DNA of 64,000 nucleotides, from contig NZ_LKIR01000135.1 of assembly GCF_001462205.1 (NCBI RefSeq), forward strand, positions 177,714 to 241,713. Direction: 5' to 3'. Position 1 is the stretch's first letter; every line of letters starts with the position of its first letter. The translations under genes were made by a program, and so were the position numbers. Below the pieces are notes generated by a model. That model was not told where the DNA came from, did no database searches, and worked only from the letters and a program-made list of their open reading frames with translations. Origin of the DNA: Haloparvum sedimenti (GTDB taxonomy: Archaea > Halobacteriota > Halobacteria > Halobacteriales > Haloferacaceae). Below are positions 1 to 7,760 of this stretch, piece by piece.

Positions 1-375
1 GTGATGGTGGAGACGCCCGCGAGCGCGCTCACCATCGACGAGCTAGCCGGGACGGGGATCGACTTCGCCTCCTTCGGCACGAACGACCTCACGCAGTACA
101 CGCTGGCGGTCGACCGGAACAACGAGCACGTCGCCGACCGGTTCGACGAGCTCCACCCGGCGGTGCTGTCGCTGATCGAGACGACCATCGAGACGTGCCG
201 CGAGCTGGGCGTCGACACCAGCATCTGCGGACAGGCCGGATCCAAGCCGGAAATGGTCGACTTCCTGGTCGAGCAGGGGATCTCTTCGATCTCCGCGAAC
301 ATCGACGCGGTCCGCGACGTGCAACACGAGGTCAAGCGGAAGGAGCAGCGGATCCTGCTCGACTCCGTACGCTGA
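1..375 (+). CDS. ppsA: Phosphoenolpyruvate synthase, C-terminal end (partial)
   Basis: This is the last 124 residues of a PEP synthase (pyruvate, water dikinase), which makes phosphoenolpyruvate from pyruvate and ATP in gluconeogenesis. The visible part is the end of the C-terminal PEP-utilising TIM barrel: MVETPASAL, FGTNDLTQYTLAVDR and the SICGQAGS stretch, whose cysteine is the catalytic residue of this family. The N-terminal nucleotide-binding domain and the phosphohistidine domain lie outside the window. The frame is open at base 1, so the apparent start there is only the window edge. A gene of the related pyruvate phosphate dikinase family would look similar in this part, but the GTNDLTQ and CGQA motifs fit PpsA well. 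Confidence 0.93.
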   Translation: MMVETPASALTIDELAGTGIDFASFGTNDLTQYTLAVDRNNEHVADRFDELHPAVLSLIETTIETCRELGVDTSICGQAGSKPEMVDFLVEQGISSISANIDAVRDVQHEVKRKEQRILLDSVR

Positions 376-390
376 CAGGGCGCGAACGCA

Positions 391-400
391 ACCGATAAAT
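391..400 (+). promoter_or_regulatory. TATA-like box for the MfnA-type decarboxylase
   Basis: The sequence accgataaat is centred about 28 bases before the ATG at 424. That is the usual haloarchaeal TATA-to-start spacing and suggests a leaderless transcript. It argues against the in-frame TTG at 400, which overlaps the box. Confidence 0.5.
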
Positions 401-423
401 TGCCCTCCCGGCAACCCTTGCCC

Positions 424-1494
424 ATGCAGCAGGCCGCCCCGCAGTCGTTCGACCGGGTGCTCTCGTCGATGTGCACGAAGCCGCATCCGGCTGCGCGCGA
501 GGCGGCACAGCGGTTTTTGTCCGCGAACCCCGGCGACCCCGCGACCTACGGGACGGTCGCGGAGCTGGAGGAGCGGGCGGTGGAGTTGCTCGCGACTGTC
601 ACCGACCACCCCGACCCCGAGACGGCCCCCGGGTACGTCGCCTCCGGCGGCACGGAGGCCAACGTCCAGGCCGTGCGGGCGGCGCGGAACCTCGCGGCGA
701 CCGACGATCCGAACGTGGTCGCGCCGACGAGCGCGCACTTCTCGTTCACCAAGGCGGCCGAGGTGCTCGGCGTCGAGCTCCGGACCGTGCCGATCGACGA
801 CGACTACCGGGCCGACCCCGCGGCGGTCGCGGCGGCGGTCGACGACGACACGGCCCTCGTGGTCGGCGTCGCCGGTACCACCGAGTACGGGCGCGTCGAC
901 CCGATCCCGGAGCTCGCCGCCATCGCCGAGGAGGCCGGGACGCGCATGCACGTCGACGCGGCGTGGGGCGGGTTCGTCCTCCCGTTCACGGACCGCGACT
1001 GGAGCTTCGCGGACGCGGCGGTCGACACCCTGACGCTCGACCCCCACAAATTCGGGCAGGGTGTGGTGCCGGCCGGCGGGCTGGTCGCTCGGGAGCGAGA
1101 GACGCTGGACGCGCTGGCAGTCGAGACCCCGTACCTGGAGACCCCTTCACAGGCGACGCTCACCGGGACCAGAAGCGGTGCCGGCGTCGCGGGCGCCGTG
1201 GCGGCGATGGAGGCGCTCTGGCCGGCGGGGTATCGGGAGGCGACCGAGCGGGCGCAGGCGAACGCCGACTGGCTGGCGGCGGCGCTGACGGACCGCGGCT
1301 ACGACGTCGTCGAACCGGACCTGCCGCTGGTCGCGGCCGCGATTCCGGACGACGACTTCGACGCGCTCCGGGAGGCGGGCTGGAAGGTCTCCCGGACCGC
1401 GGCCGACGAACTCCGGGTCGTCTGCATGCCGCACGTTACCCGGGAGGCGCTCCGGGAGTTCGTGCGGGATCTGGACCGACTCGCGGACGACTGA
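424..1494 (+). CDS. mfnA: MfnA-type PLP-dependent L-tyrosine/L-aspartate decarboxylase
   Basis: A group II pyridoxal-phosphate decarboxylase of 356 residues. Archaeal MfnA enzymes decarboxylate tyrosine (methanofuran synthesis) or aspartate to beta-alanine. In haloarchaea, which lack methanofuran, beta-alanine for coenzyme A is the likely role (inference from the family). Visible motifs are the substrate/PLP-binding [24 protein letters not shown] (the PLP ring-contacting Asp) and DPHKFGQG, whose lysine forms the Schiff base. The length is normal for MfnA. The start was chosen at 424 because a TATA-like box lies 25-30 bases upstream. The gene stands alone between ppsA and the ribosomal operon. 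Confidence 0.9.
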   Translation: MQQAAPQSFDRVLSSMCTKPHPAAREAAQRFLSANPGDPATYGTVAELEERAVELLATVTDHPDPETAPGYVASGGTEANVQAVRAARNLAATDDPNVVAPTSAHFSFTKAAEVLGVELRTVPIDDDYRADPAAVAAAVDDDTALVVGVAGTTEYGRVDPIPELAAIAEEAGTRMHVDAAWGGFVLPFTDRDWSFADAAVDTLTLDPHKFGQGVVPAGGLVARERETLDALAVETPYLETPSQATLTGTRSGAGVAGAVAAMEALWPAGYREATERAQANADWLAAALTDRGYDVVEPDLPLVAAAIPDDDFDALREAGWKVSRTAADELRVVCMPHVTREALREFVRDLDRLADD

Positions 1495-1713
1495 CCGAAT
1501 GGCGGATGTCGAACGGATGTGGCGAACAGGCGGCGCGTGACGACGGCTGCCCCCGGACGCGCGCCGCGCGACCGCCTCGACGCCGCGGGGGTTCGACTCA
1601 GGCGATGCGGCGAGTGGCCGCGTTATCCCCCTTGAACGTCCGCCCGGCGGGGCGACGCGATACCAAATGCGTTTTAACGGCCGGTGTCCAACCCTCCCTC
1701 AAGGTAATTATCC

Positions 1714-1995
1714 ATGGAGATGCCACGACGCTTCAATACGTACTGTCCGCACTGCGACTCCCACCAGGAACACGAGGTGGAGAAGGTCCGCTCCGGCCGC
1801 GCGACCGGCATGAAGCGGGACGCGCGACAGCAGCGTCGCGCGCTCGCGGTCATCGGCAACGCGGGCGGGTACTCGAAGGTGCCCGGTGGGGACAAACCCA
1901 CCAAGAAGACGCACCTCAAGTACCGCTGTGGCGACTGCGGCAAGGCCCACATGCGAGAGGGATGGCGCGCCGGTCGGCTCACGTTCCAGGAGTAA
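1714..1995 (+). CDS. rpl44e: 50S ribosomal protein L44e
   Basis: A 93-residue large-subunit ribosomal protein near the E site. It has the typical start [12 protein letters not shown] and two CxxC pairs (YCPHC and YRCGDCG) that form a zinc-binding site. The signature [10 protein letters not shown] and the C-terminal [12 protein letters not shown] match haloarchaeal L44e closely. It heads a compact translation operon: L44e, S27e, aIF2-alpha, Nop10, PAC2. A likely promoter lies at about 1672-1678 (gttttaa), with a short leader. The ATG at 1714 is preferred because archaeal L44e proteins commonly begin with M-x-MPRRF. The stop is 2 bases before the next start. Confidence 0.97.
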   Translation: MEMPRRFNTYCPHCDSHQEHEVEKVRSGRATGMKRDARQQRRALAVIGNAGGYSKVPGGDKPTKKTHLKYRCGDCGKAHMREGWRAGRLTFQE

Positions 1996-1997
1996 GC

Positions 1998-2171
1998 ATG
2001 GCGGGCAACTTCTACCGCGTCGCGTGCGGCGACTGCGAGAACGAACAGATCGTCTTCGGCAAGGCCGCCTCGACCGTCTCCTGTGCGGTCTGCGGGACGA
2101 CGCTCGCGACCCCCACCGGCGGCGAGGCCGACATCGAAGCCGAGGTCGTCGAAACCGTTGAGGCACGGTAA
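1998..2171 (+). CDS. rps27e: 30S ribosomal protein S27e
   Basis: A 57-residue zinc-ribbon small-subunit protein starting MAGNFYRVACGDCENEQ. CGDC and CAVC supply the four zinc-binding cysteines. It ends in an acidic tail (EADIEAEVVETVEAR) typical of halophiles. The length and the position directly after L44e (2-base gap) are the classical archaeal arrangement, so co-translation with L44e is likely. The ATG at 1998 is the only start that gives the family N-terminus. A longer open frame running through this locus from about 471 is a GC-driven artefact upstream of this start. Confidence 0.95.
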   Translation: MAGNFYRVACGDCENEQIVFGKAASTVSCAVCGTTLATPTGGEADIEAEVVETVEAR

Positions 2172-2189
2172 TCGCCTCCCCCATCCATC

Positions 2190-2990
2190 ATGAAGTATAG
2201 CGGTTGGCCCGAGACGGGAGAGCTGGTGGTCGGCGAGGTCGACGAGATCACCGACTTCGGCGTGTTCGTCGACCTCGACGAGTACGAGGACAAGCGCGGC
2301 CTCTGTCACATCAGCGAGGTCGCCTCCGGCTGGATCAAGAACGTCCGCGACCACGTCCGCGAGGGGCAGACGGTCGTCGCGAAGGTGCTCGACGTCGATG
2401 AGTCGTCACAGCAGGTCGACCTGTCGATCAAGGACGTCAACGAGCACCAGCGCAAGGAGAAGATCCAGGAGTGGAAGAACGCGCGGAAGGCCGACAACTG
2501 GATGCTGCTCGCGCTCGGCGAGGATGTCGACGACGACCGCTACGAGGCGGTCGCGAACGCCCTCCTCGTGGAGTACGAGTCGCTGTACGACGCCTTCGAG
2601 GCGGCGGCGATCCACGGCGACGAGGCGCTGGAGGACATCGACATCGACGAGGCGGACGCCGCGGCCATCGTCGAGACCGCCCGCGAGAACGTCTCCGTCC
2701 CCTACGTCAACGTCACCGGCTACGTCGACCTCACGTGTGCGGCCCCGGACGGCGTCGACGCGATCAAGGACGCACTGGAGGCCGCCGAGGGGAACGGCGA
2801 AGTCCCCGAGGAGATCGAACTCACCGTCGCGTACGTCGGCTCGCCGGAGTACCGCCTCAAGGTGCAGGCGCCCGACTACAAGACCGCCGAGGACCAGCTC
2901 GAAGCGGCCGGCCAGCGCGCCGTCGAGGCCATCGAGGCTGTCGGCGGTGAGGGCGAGTTCCACCGCGAGCGGCGCGAAGAGGACGAGTAA
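2190..2990 (+). CDS. eif2a: Translation initiation factor aIF2, alpha subunit
   Basis: The alpha subunit (266 residues) of the heterotrimeric aIF2, which delivers initiator Met-tRNA to the small ribosomal subunit. Residues about 10-85 form an S1/OB-fold RNA-binding domain ([43 protein letters not shown]). An alpha-helical middle domain follows, then a C-terminal alpha-beta domain that binds the gamma subunit ([22 protein letters not shown]). The length is the family norm. It lies 18 bases after S27e and 15 before Nop10 in the same operon. The N-terminus [13 protein letters not shown] is typical, so the start is secure. Confidence 0.97.
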   Translation: MKYSGWPETGELVVGEVDEITDFGVFVDLDEYEDKRGLCHISEVASGWIKNVRDHVREGQTVVAKVLDVDESSQQVDLSIKDVNEHQRKEKIQEWKNARKADNWMLLALGEDVDDDRYEAVANALLVEYESLYDAFEAAAIHGDEALEDIDIDEADAAAIVETARENVSVPYVNVTGYVDLTCAAPDGVDAIKDALEAAEGNGEVPEEIELTVAYVGSPEYRLKVQAPDYKTAEDQLEAAGQRAVEAIEAVGGEGEFHRERREEDE

Positions 2991-3005
2991 CCCCTCTTCT
3001 CTTTC

Positions 3006-3191
3006 GTGAAGTCCGACATCCGGGTCTGTTCCGACTGGCGCACCGCCCACGAGCGGCCCGTCTACACGCTCGGCGAGACGTGTCCGGAGTGCGGCGCGGC
3101 GACCGAGAACAGCGCCCCGGCCCCCTTCTCGCCGGAGGACCCCCACGGCGAGTACCGGCGGCGGGTCCGGCGCCGGGCCGACGACCGCTGA
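3006..3191 (+). CDS. nop10: rRNA pseudouridylation protein Nop10
   Basis: A small protein of 61 residues belonging to the H/ACA guide RNP (with Cbf5, Gar1 and L7Ae) that converts uridine to pseudouridine in rRNA. The N-terminal zinc ribbon begins MKSDIRVCSDWR and contains CPECG. After it comes the conserved linker region SPEDPHGEYRRRVRRR. The start is GTG at 3006, 15 bases after the aIF2-alpha stop. The family alignment begins exactly here. The aIF2-alpha/Nop10/PAC2 order is widely conserved in archaea, which supports the call. Confidence 0.95.
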   Translation: MKSDIRVCSDWRTAHERPVYTLGETCPECGAATENSAPAPFSPEDPHGEYRRRVRRRADDR

Positions 3192-3307
3192 CGGGCGCGG
3201 TCGTCCGGGCGGTCGCCGACCCGTTCGCGAGGGATGACGATGGGCCGCCCGCGGAGCCGGAACCACCGAATAGCCATCCTCTTTAGTCGCCCGCCCCGGG
3301 ATCGGGT

Positions 3308-4063
3308 ATGGACGAGATCGACATCGAGACCGTCGCGGACCCGGACCTCGAGGACCCAGTACTGATCGAGGGGCTCCCCGGCGTGGGCCACGTCGGCAAG
3401 CTGGCGGCCGAGCACCTGCTGGAGGAGTTCGACTCCGAGCTGGTGCGACGCGTGTACGCCACGGAGTTCCCGCCGCAGGTGAACGTCGACGACGACGGCG
3501 TCGCCTCGCTCACCTGCGCGGAGTTCCACGCGGTCGAGACCGAGGGCGCGGACCTGCTGGTGTTGACCGGCGACCATCAGGCCGCCACCAACGGGGGCCA
3601 CTACGAGCTCACGTCGGCGTTCCTCGACGTGGCGGAGTCGTTCGGCGCGGAGCGCGCGTACGCGCTCGGCGGCGTTCCCACGGGCGAACTGGTCGAGGAG
3701 TACACGGTCCTCGGCGCGATGAGCGACGAGTCGATGCGCGAGGCGCTCGACGACGCCGGCGTGGAGTTCCGTCCCGACGAGCCCGCGGGCGGCATCGTCG
3801 GCGTCTCGGGACTCGTGCTCGGCCTCGGCGCGCGCCGCGGCTTCGAGGCGGCGTGTCTGATGGGCGAGACGAGCGGCTACCTCGTCGACCCCAAGAGCGC
3901 CCGCGCGGTGCTCGAGGTCCTCCAGGAGCTGCTCGGCTTCGAGGTCGACTTCGAGTCGCTGGAGGAGCGCGCCGAGGAGATGGAGGAGGTCGTCGGCAAG
4001 ATCCAGGAGATGCAGGAGGGTCCGGCGGGTCCCGCCGAGGACGAACTGCGGTACATCGGCTGA
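3308..4063 (+). CDS. PAC2-family proteasome assembly chaperone-like protein
   Basis: A 251-residue protein of the PAC2 (proteasome assembly chaperone 2) family. Motifs are the N-terminal LIEGLPGVGHVGKLAAEHL, the central GDHQAATNGGHYEL, YALGGVPTGELVEE and GGIVGVSGLVLGLGARRG. It ends in a coiled-coil-like Glu-rich helix (SLEERAEEMEEVVGKIQEM). In eukaryotes PAC2 helps assemble the 20S alpha ring. The archaeal role is less certain. It is downstream of Nop10 with a 116-base gap that contains its own TATA-like ctctttag at 3280-3287, 24-28 bases before the ATG. It may therefore be transcribed both with the translation operon and alone. Confidence 0.9.
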   Translation: MDEIDIETVADPDLEDPVLIEGLPGVGHVGKLAAEHLLEEFDSELVRRVYATEFPPQVNVDDDGVASLTCAEFHAVETEGADLLVLTGDHQAATNGGHYELTSAFLDVAESFGAERAYALGGVPTGELVEEYTVLGAMSDESMREALDDAGVEFRPDEPAGGIVGVSGLVLGLGARRGFEAACLMGETSGYLVDPKSARAVLEVLQELLGFEVDFESLEERAEEMEEVVGKIQEMQEGPAGPAEDELRYIG

Positions 4064-4169
4064 GGCAACGTCGTCGGTGTTCGACGAACGTCGTTATCGC
4101 TCGCCCGAGACGGCGCTCGGCTTTACTACTTTCGTAGCGAACGGACGTCCTTCCTCCCGGTTCCGGCAG

Positions 4170-4177
4170 GCATTTAC
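4170..4177 (+). promoter_or_regulatory. TATA-like box for the thiolase gene
   Basis: catttacc lies about 28 bases upstream of the ATG at 4202, with AT-rich DNA from 4130. This spacing fits a leaderless transcript. Confidence 0.45.
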
Positions 4178-4201
4178 CTGATCGACGATGAACGATTATT
4201 C

Positions 4202-5368
4202 ATGGCTGATGCACGCGTCGCCGGGGTCGGGCTCACCCACTTCGGGAGCCACCCCGAGCGCACCGGTCGGGATCTGTTCGCGGAGGCGGCGCTCCGCGCG
4301 TTCGAGGACGCCGGCGTTCCCCGCGAGGATGTCGACCAGCTCAACTACGGCAACTACATGGGGTCGATCACCGAGAACCAGGGCCATCAGGCGCCCCTGA
4401 TGGCCGAGGCGGCCGGACTCCGGTGCCCGGCGACGCGCTACGAGGAGGCGTGCGCCTCCGCGGGCGTGGCGGTCCGGGAGGCCGTGCGAACGGTCCGGGC
4501 CGGACAGGCGGACGTGGTGCTCGCCGGCGGCATGGAGCGGATGAGTCACCTCGACACCGACGACGTGACGGCGGGGCTCTCGACCGCCTCGGACGATCTC
4601 TTCGAGGTGCGTGCGGGGATGACGTTCCCCGGCGCGTACGCGCTGATGGCGCGGGCGTACTTCGAGGAGTACGGCGGGACGAAGACGGATCTCGCCAACG
4701 TCGCGGTGAAGAACCACGCCAACGCGGTCCCGAACGAGTACGCCCAGTACCGCACGGAGATCAGCGTCGAGCAGGCGCTGGACGCGCCGGACGTGGCGAC
4801 GCCGCTCGGACTGTACGACGCCTGTCCGATCACCGACGGCGCGAGCGCGGTCGTGGTCGTCTCGGCGGAATACGCCGCCGAGCACGACGTCGACGCGCCG
4901 GTCCGCGTCCGCGGCACCGGACAGGGCACCGACAACATGGCCCTGCAGGACCGCGCGCACCTCGCCCGGACGCCGGCCGCCGACGACGCCGCGGAGATGG
5001 CCTACGCCGACGCCGGCATCGGGCCGGACGACGTGGACGTGGCGGAGGTCCACGACTGCTTCACCATCGCGGAGGTGCTCGCCACGGAGTCGCTCGGCTT
5101 CTTCGAGCCGGGCGAGGGGATCGACGCCGCCCGCGAGGGCGTCACGACCGCGGACGGCGACCTGCCGATCAACCTCTCGGGCGGGCTGAAGGCGAAGGGT
5201 CACCCGGTCGGCGCGACCGGCGGCTCGCAGATCGCGGAGCTGACGCGGCTGCTCCGGGGCGACCACCCCAACAGCGAGCACGTCGCGGACGCCGAGGTCG
5301 GCGTGGCCCACAACGCGGGCGGCACCGTCGCCAGCGCCGTCGTCCACGTGCTGGAGGTGGCCGAATGA
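4202..5368 (+). CDS. Thiolase family protein (SCP2-type acetyl-CoA acyltransferase)
   Basis: A 388-residue thiolase of the SCP-x/archaeal type, expected to condense or cleave acyl-CoA. In archaea, members of this branch form complexes with an OB-fold zinc protein and can take part in acetoacetyl-CoA formation for isoprenoids or in beta-oxidation. The nucleophilic cysteine is in YEEACASAGVAV. The downstream active-site elements are VHDCFTIAEV and GGLKAKGHPVGATGG, followed by a C-terminal AHNAGGTVAS. The stop overlaps the start of the next gene in an ATGA. That gene encodes the expected OB-fold partner, so the two are almost certainly co-translated. The substrate cannot be told from sequence. 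Confidence 0.9.
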   Translation: MADARVAGVGLTHFGSHPERTGRDLFAEAALRAFEDAGVPREDVDQLNYGNYMGSITENQGHQAPLMAEAAGLRCPATRYEEACASAGVAVREAVRTVRAGQADVVLAGGMERMSHLDTDDVTAGLSTASDDLFEVRAGMTFPGAYALMARAYFEEYGGTKTDLANVAVKNHANAVPNEYAQYRTEISVEQALDAPDVATPLGLYDACPITDGASAVVVVSAEYAAEHDVDAPVRVRGTGQGTDNMALQDRAHLARTPAADDAAEMAYADAGIGPDDVDVAEVHDCFTIAEVLATESLGFFEPGEGIDAAREGVTTADGDLPINLSGGLKAKGHPVGATGGSQIAELTRLLRGDHPNSEHVADAEVGVAHNAGGTVASAVVHVLEVAE

Positions 5369-5757
5369 GCGACCGCGTGACCAACACCGGCTACGACGAG
5401 TGGCTGGACGCGCTCGCGGCCGGCGAGGGGTTCTACCTCGAGTCACCGGAGGGGCACGGCTCGCTCCCGCCGCGGCGCGTCTGCCCGCACTCCGGCTCGA
5501 CGGACCTCTCGGAGGAACCGCTCCCCGACGTGGGCGCCGTCGAGACGTTCACCGTGGTCCACGTCGCGCCGCCCTCCTTCGCGGGCGAGGCGCCGTACGT
5601 CACCGCGGTCGCGGACTTCGGTCCGGTCCGGATCACGGGCGTGCTCGTCGACGTGGAGCCCGCAGACGAGGAGATCCCCGTGGGACTGGAGGTCGAGGTC
5701 GACGTGGCGACCCACGGCGAGGACGACGAGCGCGCGGTCGTCCTCCGACCGGTCTAA
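5365..5757 (+). CDS. DUF35-type OB-fold protein, thiolase partner
   Basis: A 130-residue protein whose translation starts inside the thiolase stop codon. It has the layout of the DUF35 family: an N-terminal helix (YDEWLDALAAGEGFYLES), a rubredoxin-like zinc-ribbon region, and a C-terminal OB-fold (VETFTVVHVAPPSF, PYVTAVADFGPVRITG). In characterised archaeal complexes this protein bridges a thiolase and HMG-CoA synthase and channels acetoacetyl-CoA. The zinc ribbon looks degraded. Only one cysteine is seen (RVCPHSGS) and the second CxxC is missing, so it may no longer bind zinc. The reading frame and the ATGA overlap make the start secure. Confidence 0.85.
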   Translation: MSDRVTNTGYDEWLDALAAGEGFYLESPEGHGSLPPRRVCPHSGSTDLSEEPLPDVGAVETFTVVHVAPPSFAGEAPYVTAVADFGPVRITGVLVDVEPADEEIPVGLEVEVDVATHGEDDERAVVLRPV

Positions 5758-5760
5758 CCG

Positions 5761-5834
5761 GGCGACAGAAATCGCTTTTCTGGCTCGGCGACAGAAATCG
5801 CCTTTCTGGCTCGGCGACAGAAATCGTTCCGCCG
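5761..5834. repeat. Tandem 26-base repeat, three units, hairpin-forming
   Basis: Two complete 26-base units (5761-5786, 5787-5812) and a partial third (5813-about 5834) begin ggcgacagaaatcgc. The two full units differ by one base. Each full unit contains the short inverted repeat AGAAA/TTTCT. The array sits just after the stop of the OB-fold gene and between it and a convergent gene, so it may act as a transcription terminator or mRNA 3' end. Confidence 0.8.
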
Positions 5835-5941
5835 AGCGCCGTTTTCGGTCCTCGGTCTCACCGAACTCGTCGGGCTTCTGCGAGTCGAACGGGAGCGGTG
5901 CGGTCGTGAGGATGCGGCCGACAAAAGGGCGGAGGGGGGTC

Positions 5942-6226
5942 CTACTCGGTGGCGACCGGGCCGGTGCCGACGACCGCCTCGACCGCGTCGACGAACGCCT
6001 GTCGGGAGTCGAACAGGGTCTCCTCGGACTCCGCGAGCACCGCCTCGAGGTCGCGGGGCCCATCGGGCGTGCGGATCGTCGCGTCGCCCTCCTGGTCGAC
6101 GACCTCGCTCTTCGGCTTCGGCCACGTCAGCCGGGCGGCGACGCGCGCGATCGGCTGCCCCGTCACGTCCGGGCCCTCGCCGAGTTCGACCGCCGGCTCT
6201 TCCTGGGTCTCCTCGTCCTCGCTCAT
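5942..6226 (-). CDS. Small acidic haloarchaeal protein, DUF5789-like
   Basis: A 94-residue protein starting MSEDEETQEEPAVELGEG. The C-terminal half (ATIRTPDGPRDLEAVL, LFDSRQAFVDAVEAVVG) resembles the small haloarchaeal proteins that I recall as DUF5789, but I hold that assignment loosely. No catalytic motif is visible. The start at 6226 was chosen because a minus-strand TATA-like agtattagg lies at 6251-6258, about 26 bases upstream. A longer frame to 6694 would cover the promoter and has unnatural Arg-rich sequence. It is convergent with the thiolase operon and divergent from the membrane protein at 6376. Confidence 0.75.
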   Translation of the reverse strand: MSEDEETQEEPAVELGEGPDVTGQPIARVAARLTWPKPKSEVVDQEGDATIRTPDGPRDLEAVLAESEETLFDSRQAFVDAVEAVVGTGPVATE

Positions 6227-6375
6227 GCCCGCGGGTTCCGCCGCGGCGGGCCTAATACTTTCGAAGCCGCGCGGTCGCGAGGCGGTCGGAGGGACCGGCG
6301 CGACGACGCGCTCTCGGCGCCGCGTCACGCGAACGTCTGACGTAAGGTTTTCACGGAGGGCGCCGAAGTGCGCCC

Positions 6376-7203
6376 ATGACCAGTCTCTCGGAGGCGTACG
6401 GCGAGCGGGGACGGTCGACGGCGAGCCTCCGGCGGCTGTACCTCGGCGTGGGGCTGTTTGTCGCGGGGGCGCTGATGGTCGTCGCGGGCATCCTCGCGGC
6501 CGGGACGGACATCGTCGCCGGCATGGAGGGCTACTCGCTGGGTGACGCGCGGCTGTACGGCGGCGTCCTCGGCGGCGTCGGCGTCCCGTTGGTCCTTCTG
6601 GGGCTGCTGACCGTGCTCCCGGCCGACCGTTCGACGCGCGCGGCCGCGGTCGTCGGCGCCGCGGTGTCGGTCCTCGGCGTCGCGCTGTTCGCACACGCGT
6701 ACCCCTGCCAGTGGATCGGCAACACCTGCGCGGTCGACGCCGTCGACCTGACGCTCCCCACGGCGGGCGTCTACTTCCTCGGCATGGCGGCCTCGTTCTG
6801 GTGTCTGTTCGTCGGCGTGGCGAACTTCAAGACGCGCAACGACCCCGGCGGCACCGTGACGATGGAGGTGACCCACAAGGGCGAGACGAAGGTCGTGGAG
6901 GTCGAGCGCGACCAACTCGGCGGTCTCGGCGGCATGGGGTTCCTCGGCGGTACGCCGGACGGCGAGGTGGAGACGCAGACGAACGGGCCCGACGGCGGCG
7001 GCGCGGCCGCGAGCGACGACGGCGCGGAGGTCAGCCACACCTCAGACCGCGACCCCGCCGACCGGACCGGCCGCGGGACGCGCTCGCACGGCGGCGCCGG
7101 GCCGGGCACCCCTAGCGCGAGCGACGGCGGCGAGGACGAGCGCGGCCTCTCCTCGCCGATGGACCGCGGCGACGACGATGACGATGTCGAACTGATCGAG
7201 TGA
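6376..7203 (+). CDS. Four-helix membrane protein with acidic disordered tail (DUF7139-like)
   Basis: A 275-residue membrane protein seen in many haloarchaea, with no known function. Hydrophobic segments lie at about residues 22-43 (VGLFVAGALMVVAGILAAG), 58-80, 90-108 and 125-147. Between the third and fourth helices two cysteines (YPCQWIGNTCAVD) could form a disulfide on the outside. The last 100 residues are a low-complexity Gly/Asp-rich tail (GGLGGMGFLGG, DDDDDVELIE), probably cytoplasmic. The ATG at 6376 gives a sensible short N-terminus before helix 1. There are no clear operon partners. The DUF number is recalled from memory and may be wrong. Confidence 0.75.
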   Translation: MTSLSEAYGERGRSTASLRRLYLGVGLFVAGALMVVAGILAAGTDIVAGMEGYSLGDARLYGGVLGGVGVPLVLLGLLTVLPADRSTRAAAVVGAAVSVLGVALFAHAYPCQWIGNTCAVDAVDLTLPTAGVYFLGMAASFWCLFVGVANFKTRNDPGGTVTMEVTHKGETKVVEVERDQLGGLGGMGFLGGTPDGEVETQTNGPDGGGAAASDDGAEVSHTSDRDPADRTGRGTRSHGGAGPGTPSASDGGEDERGLSSPMDRGDDDDDVELIE

Positions 7204-7241
7204 TCGCGACTTTCTAACGGCGTCGGCCGGCCGCTCGTCCG

Positions 7242-7760
7242 CTACAGATCCGCCAGCCGCGCCGCCACGTCGTCCCAGTGGCTCCCGCGCCAGAAACACC
7301 GACCGCAGTCGACGCACCGCCAGACACCGGGGGGATTCCCGTCGGGACGGCGCTCGCCGCTTCCCACGCTCGCGGTCTCGTCGGGCACGTAGTCGGGGAG
7401 GTCGGCGTCGACGGGGACGCGTTCCAGGCGGCCGTTGCACCGGCCGCACCGCGTCGGGGTCTCGGGCAGGTCGACCGGGACGCCCGCCGCCCGGAGCTCG
7501 CGCAGCTGGTCGAGCACGTCCCGTTCCGTCAGCAGGACCGCATCGAGCCCGCGGGCCTCGGCCCGCTCGACGAGCTGGCGGTCGCGGGTGAGGAGCGTCC
7601 GGTCCTCCGCGGCGGCGAGGTCGAGCAGGCGGTCGTCCGCCTCCGCGTCGCGGTCGAGGGCGTAGGCGGCGTCGTACCCGCACATCCGCAGGTACGTGGC
7701 GAGGGTCCCACACATCGCGTCGAGCAGGAACGGGCCGTCGCGGGACGCGTCCGCCCCCAT
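7242..7760 (-). CDS. Mut7-C RNase domain protein with C-terminal zinc ribbon
   Basis: A 172-residue protein of the Mut7-C family: a PIN-like nuclease fold followed by a zinc ribbon. The nuclease part shows FLLDAMCGTLATYLRMCGYD and the acidic motif TRDRQLVERA. The ribbon uses CGRCNGRL and CVDCGRCFWRGSHW. The GSHWD ending is a hallmark of the family. It starts at 7760 within an ATGA overlap with the end of polX, so the two are co-translated and may act together in DNA or RNA repair or turnover. The exact substrate is not known from the sequence. Confidence 0.85.
   Translation of the reverse strand: MGADASRDGPFLLDAMCGTLATYLRMCGYDAAYALDRDAEADDRLLDLAAAEDRTLLTRDRQLVERAEARGLDAVLLTERDVLDQLRELRAAGVPVDLPETPTRCGRCNGRLERVPVDADLPDYVPDETASVGSGERRPDGNPPGVWRCVDCGRCFWRGSHWDDVAARLADL

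Noticed and set aside
5761-5834. CRISPR-like 26-base repeat
   Set aside because: Repeats are directly adjacent without spacers and only three in number.
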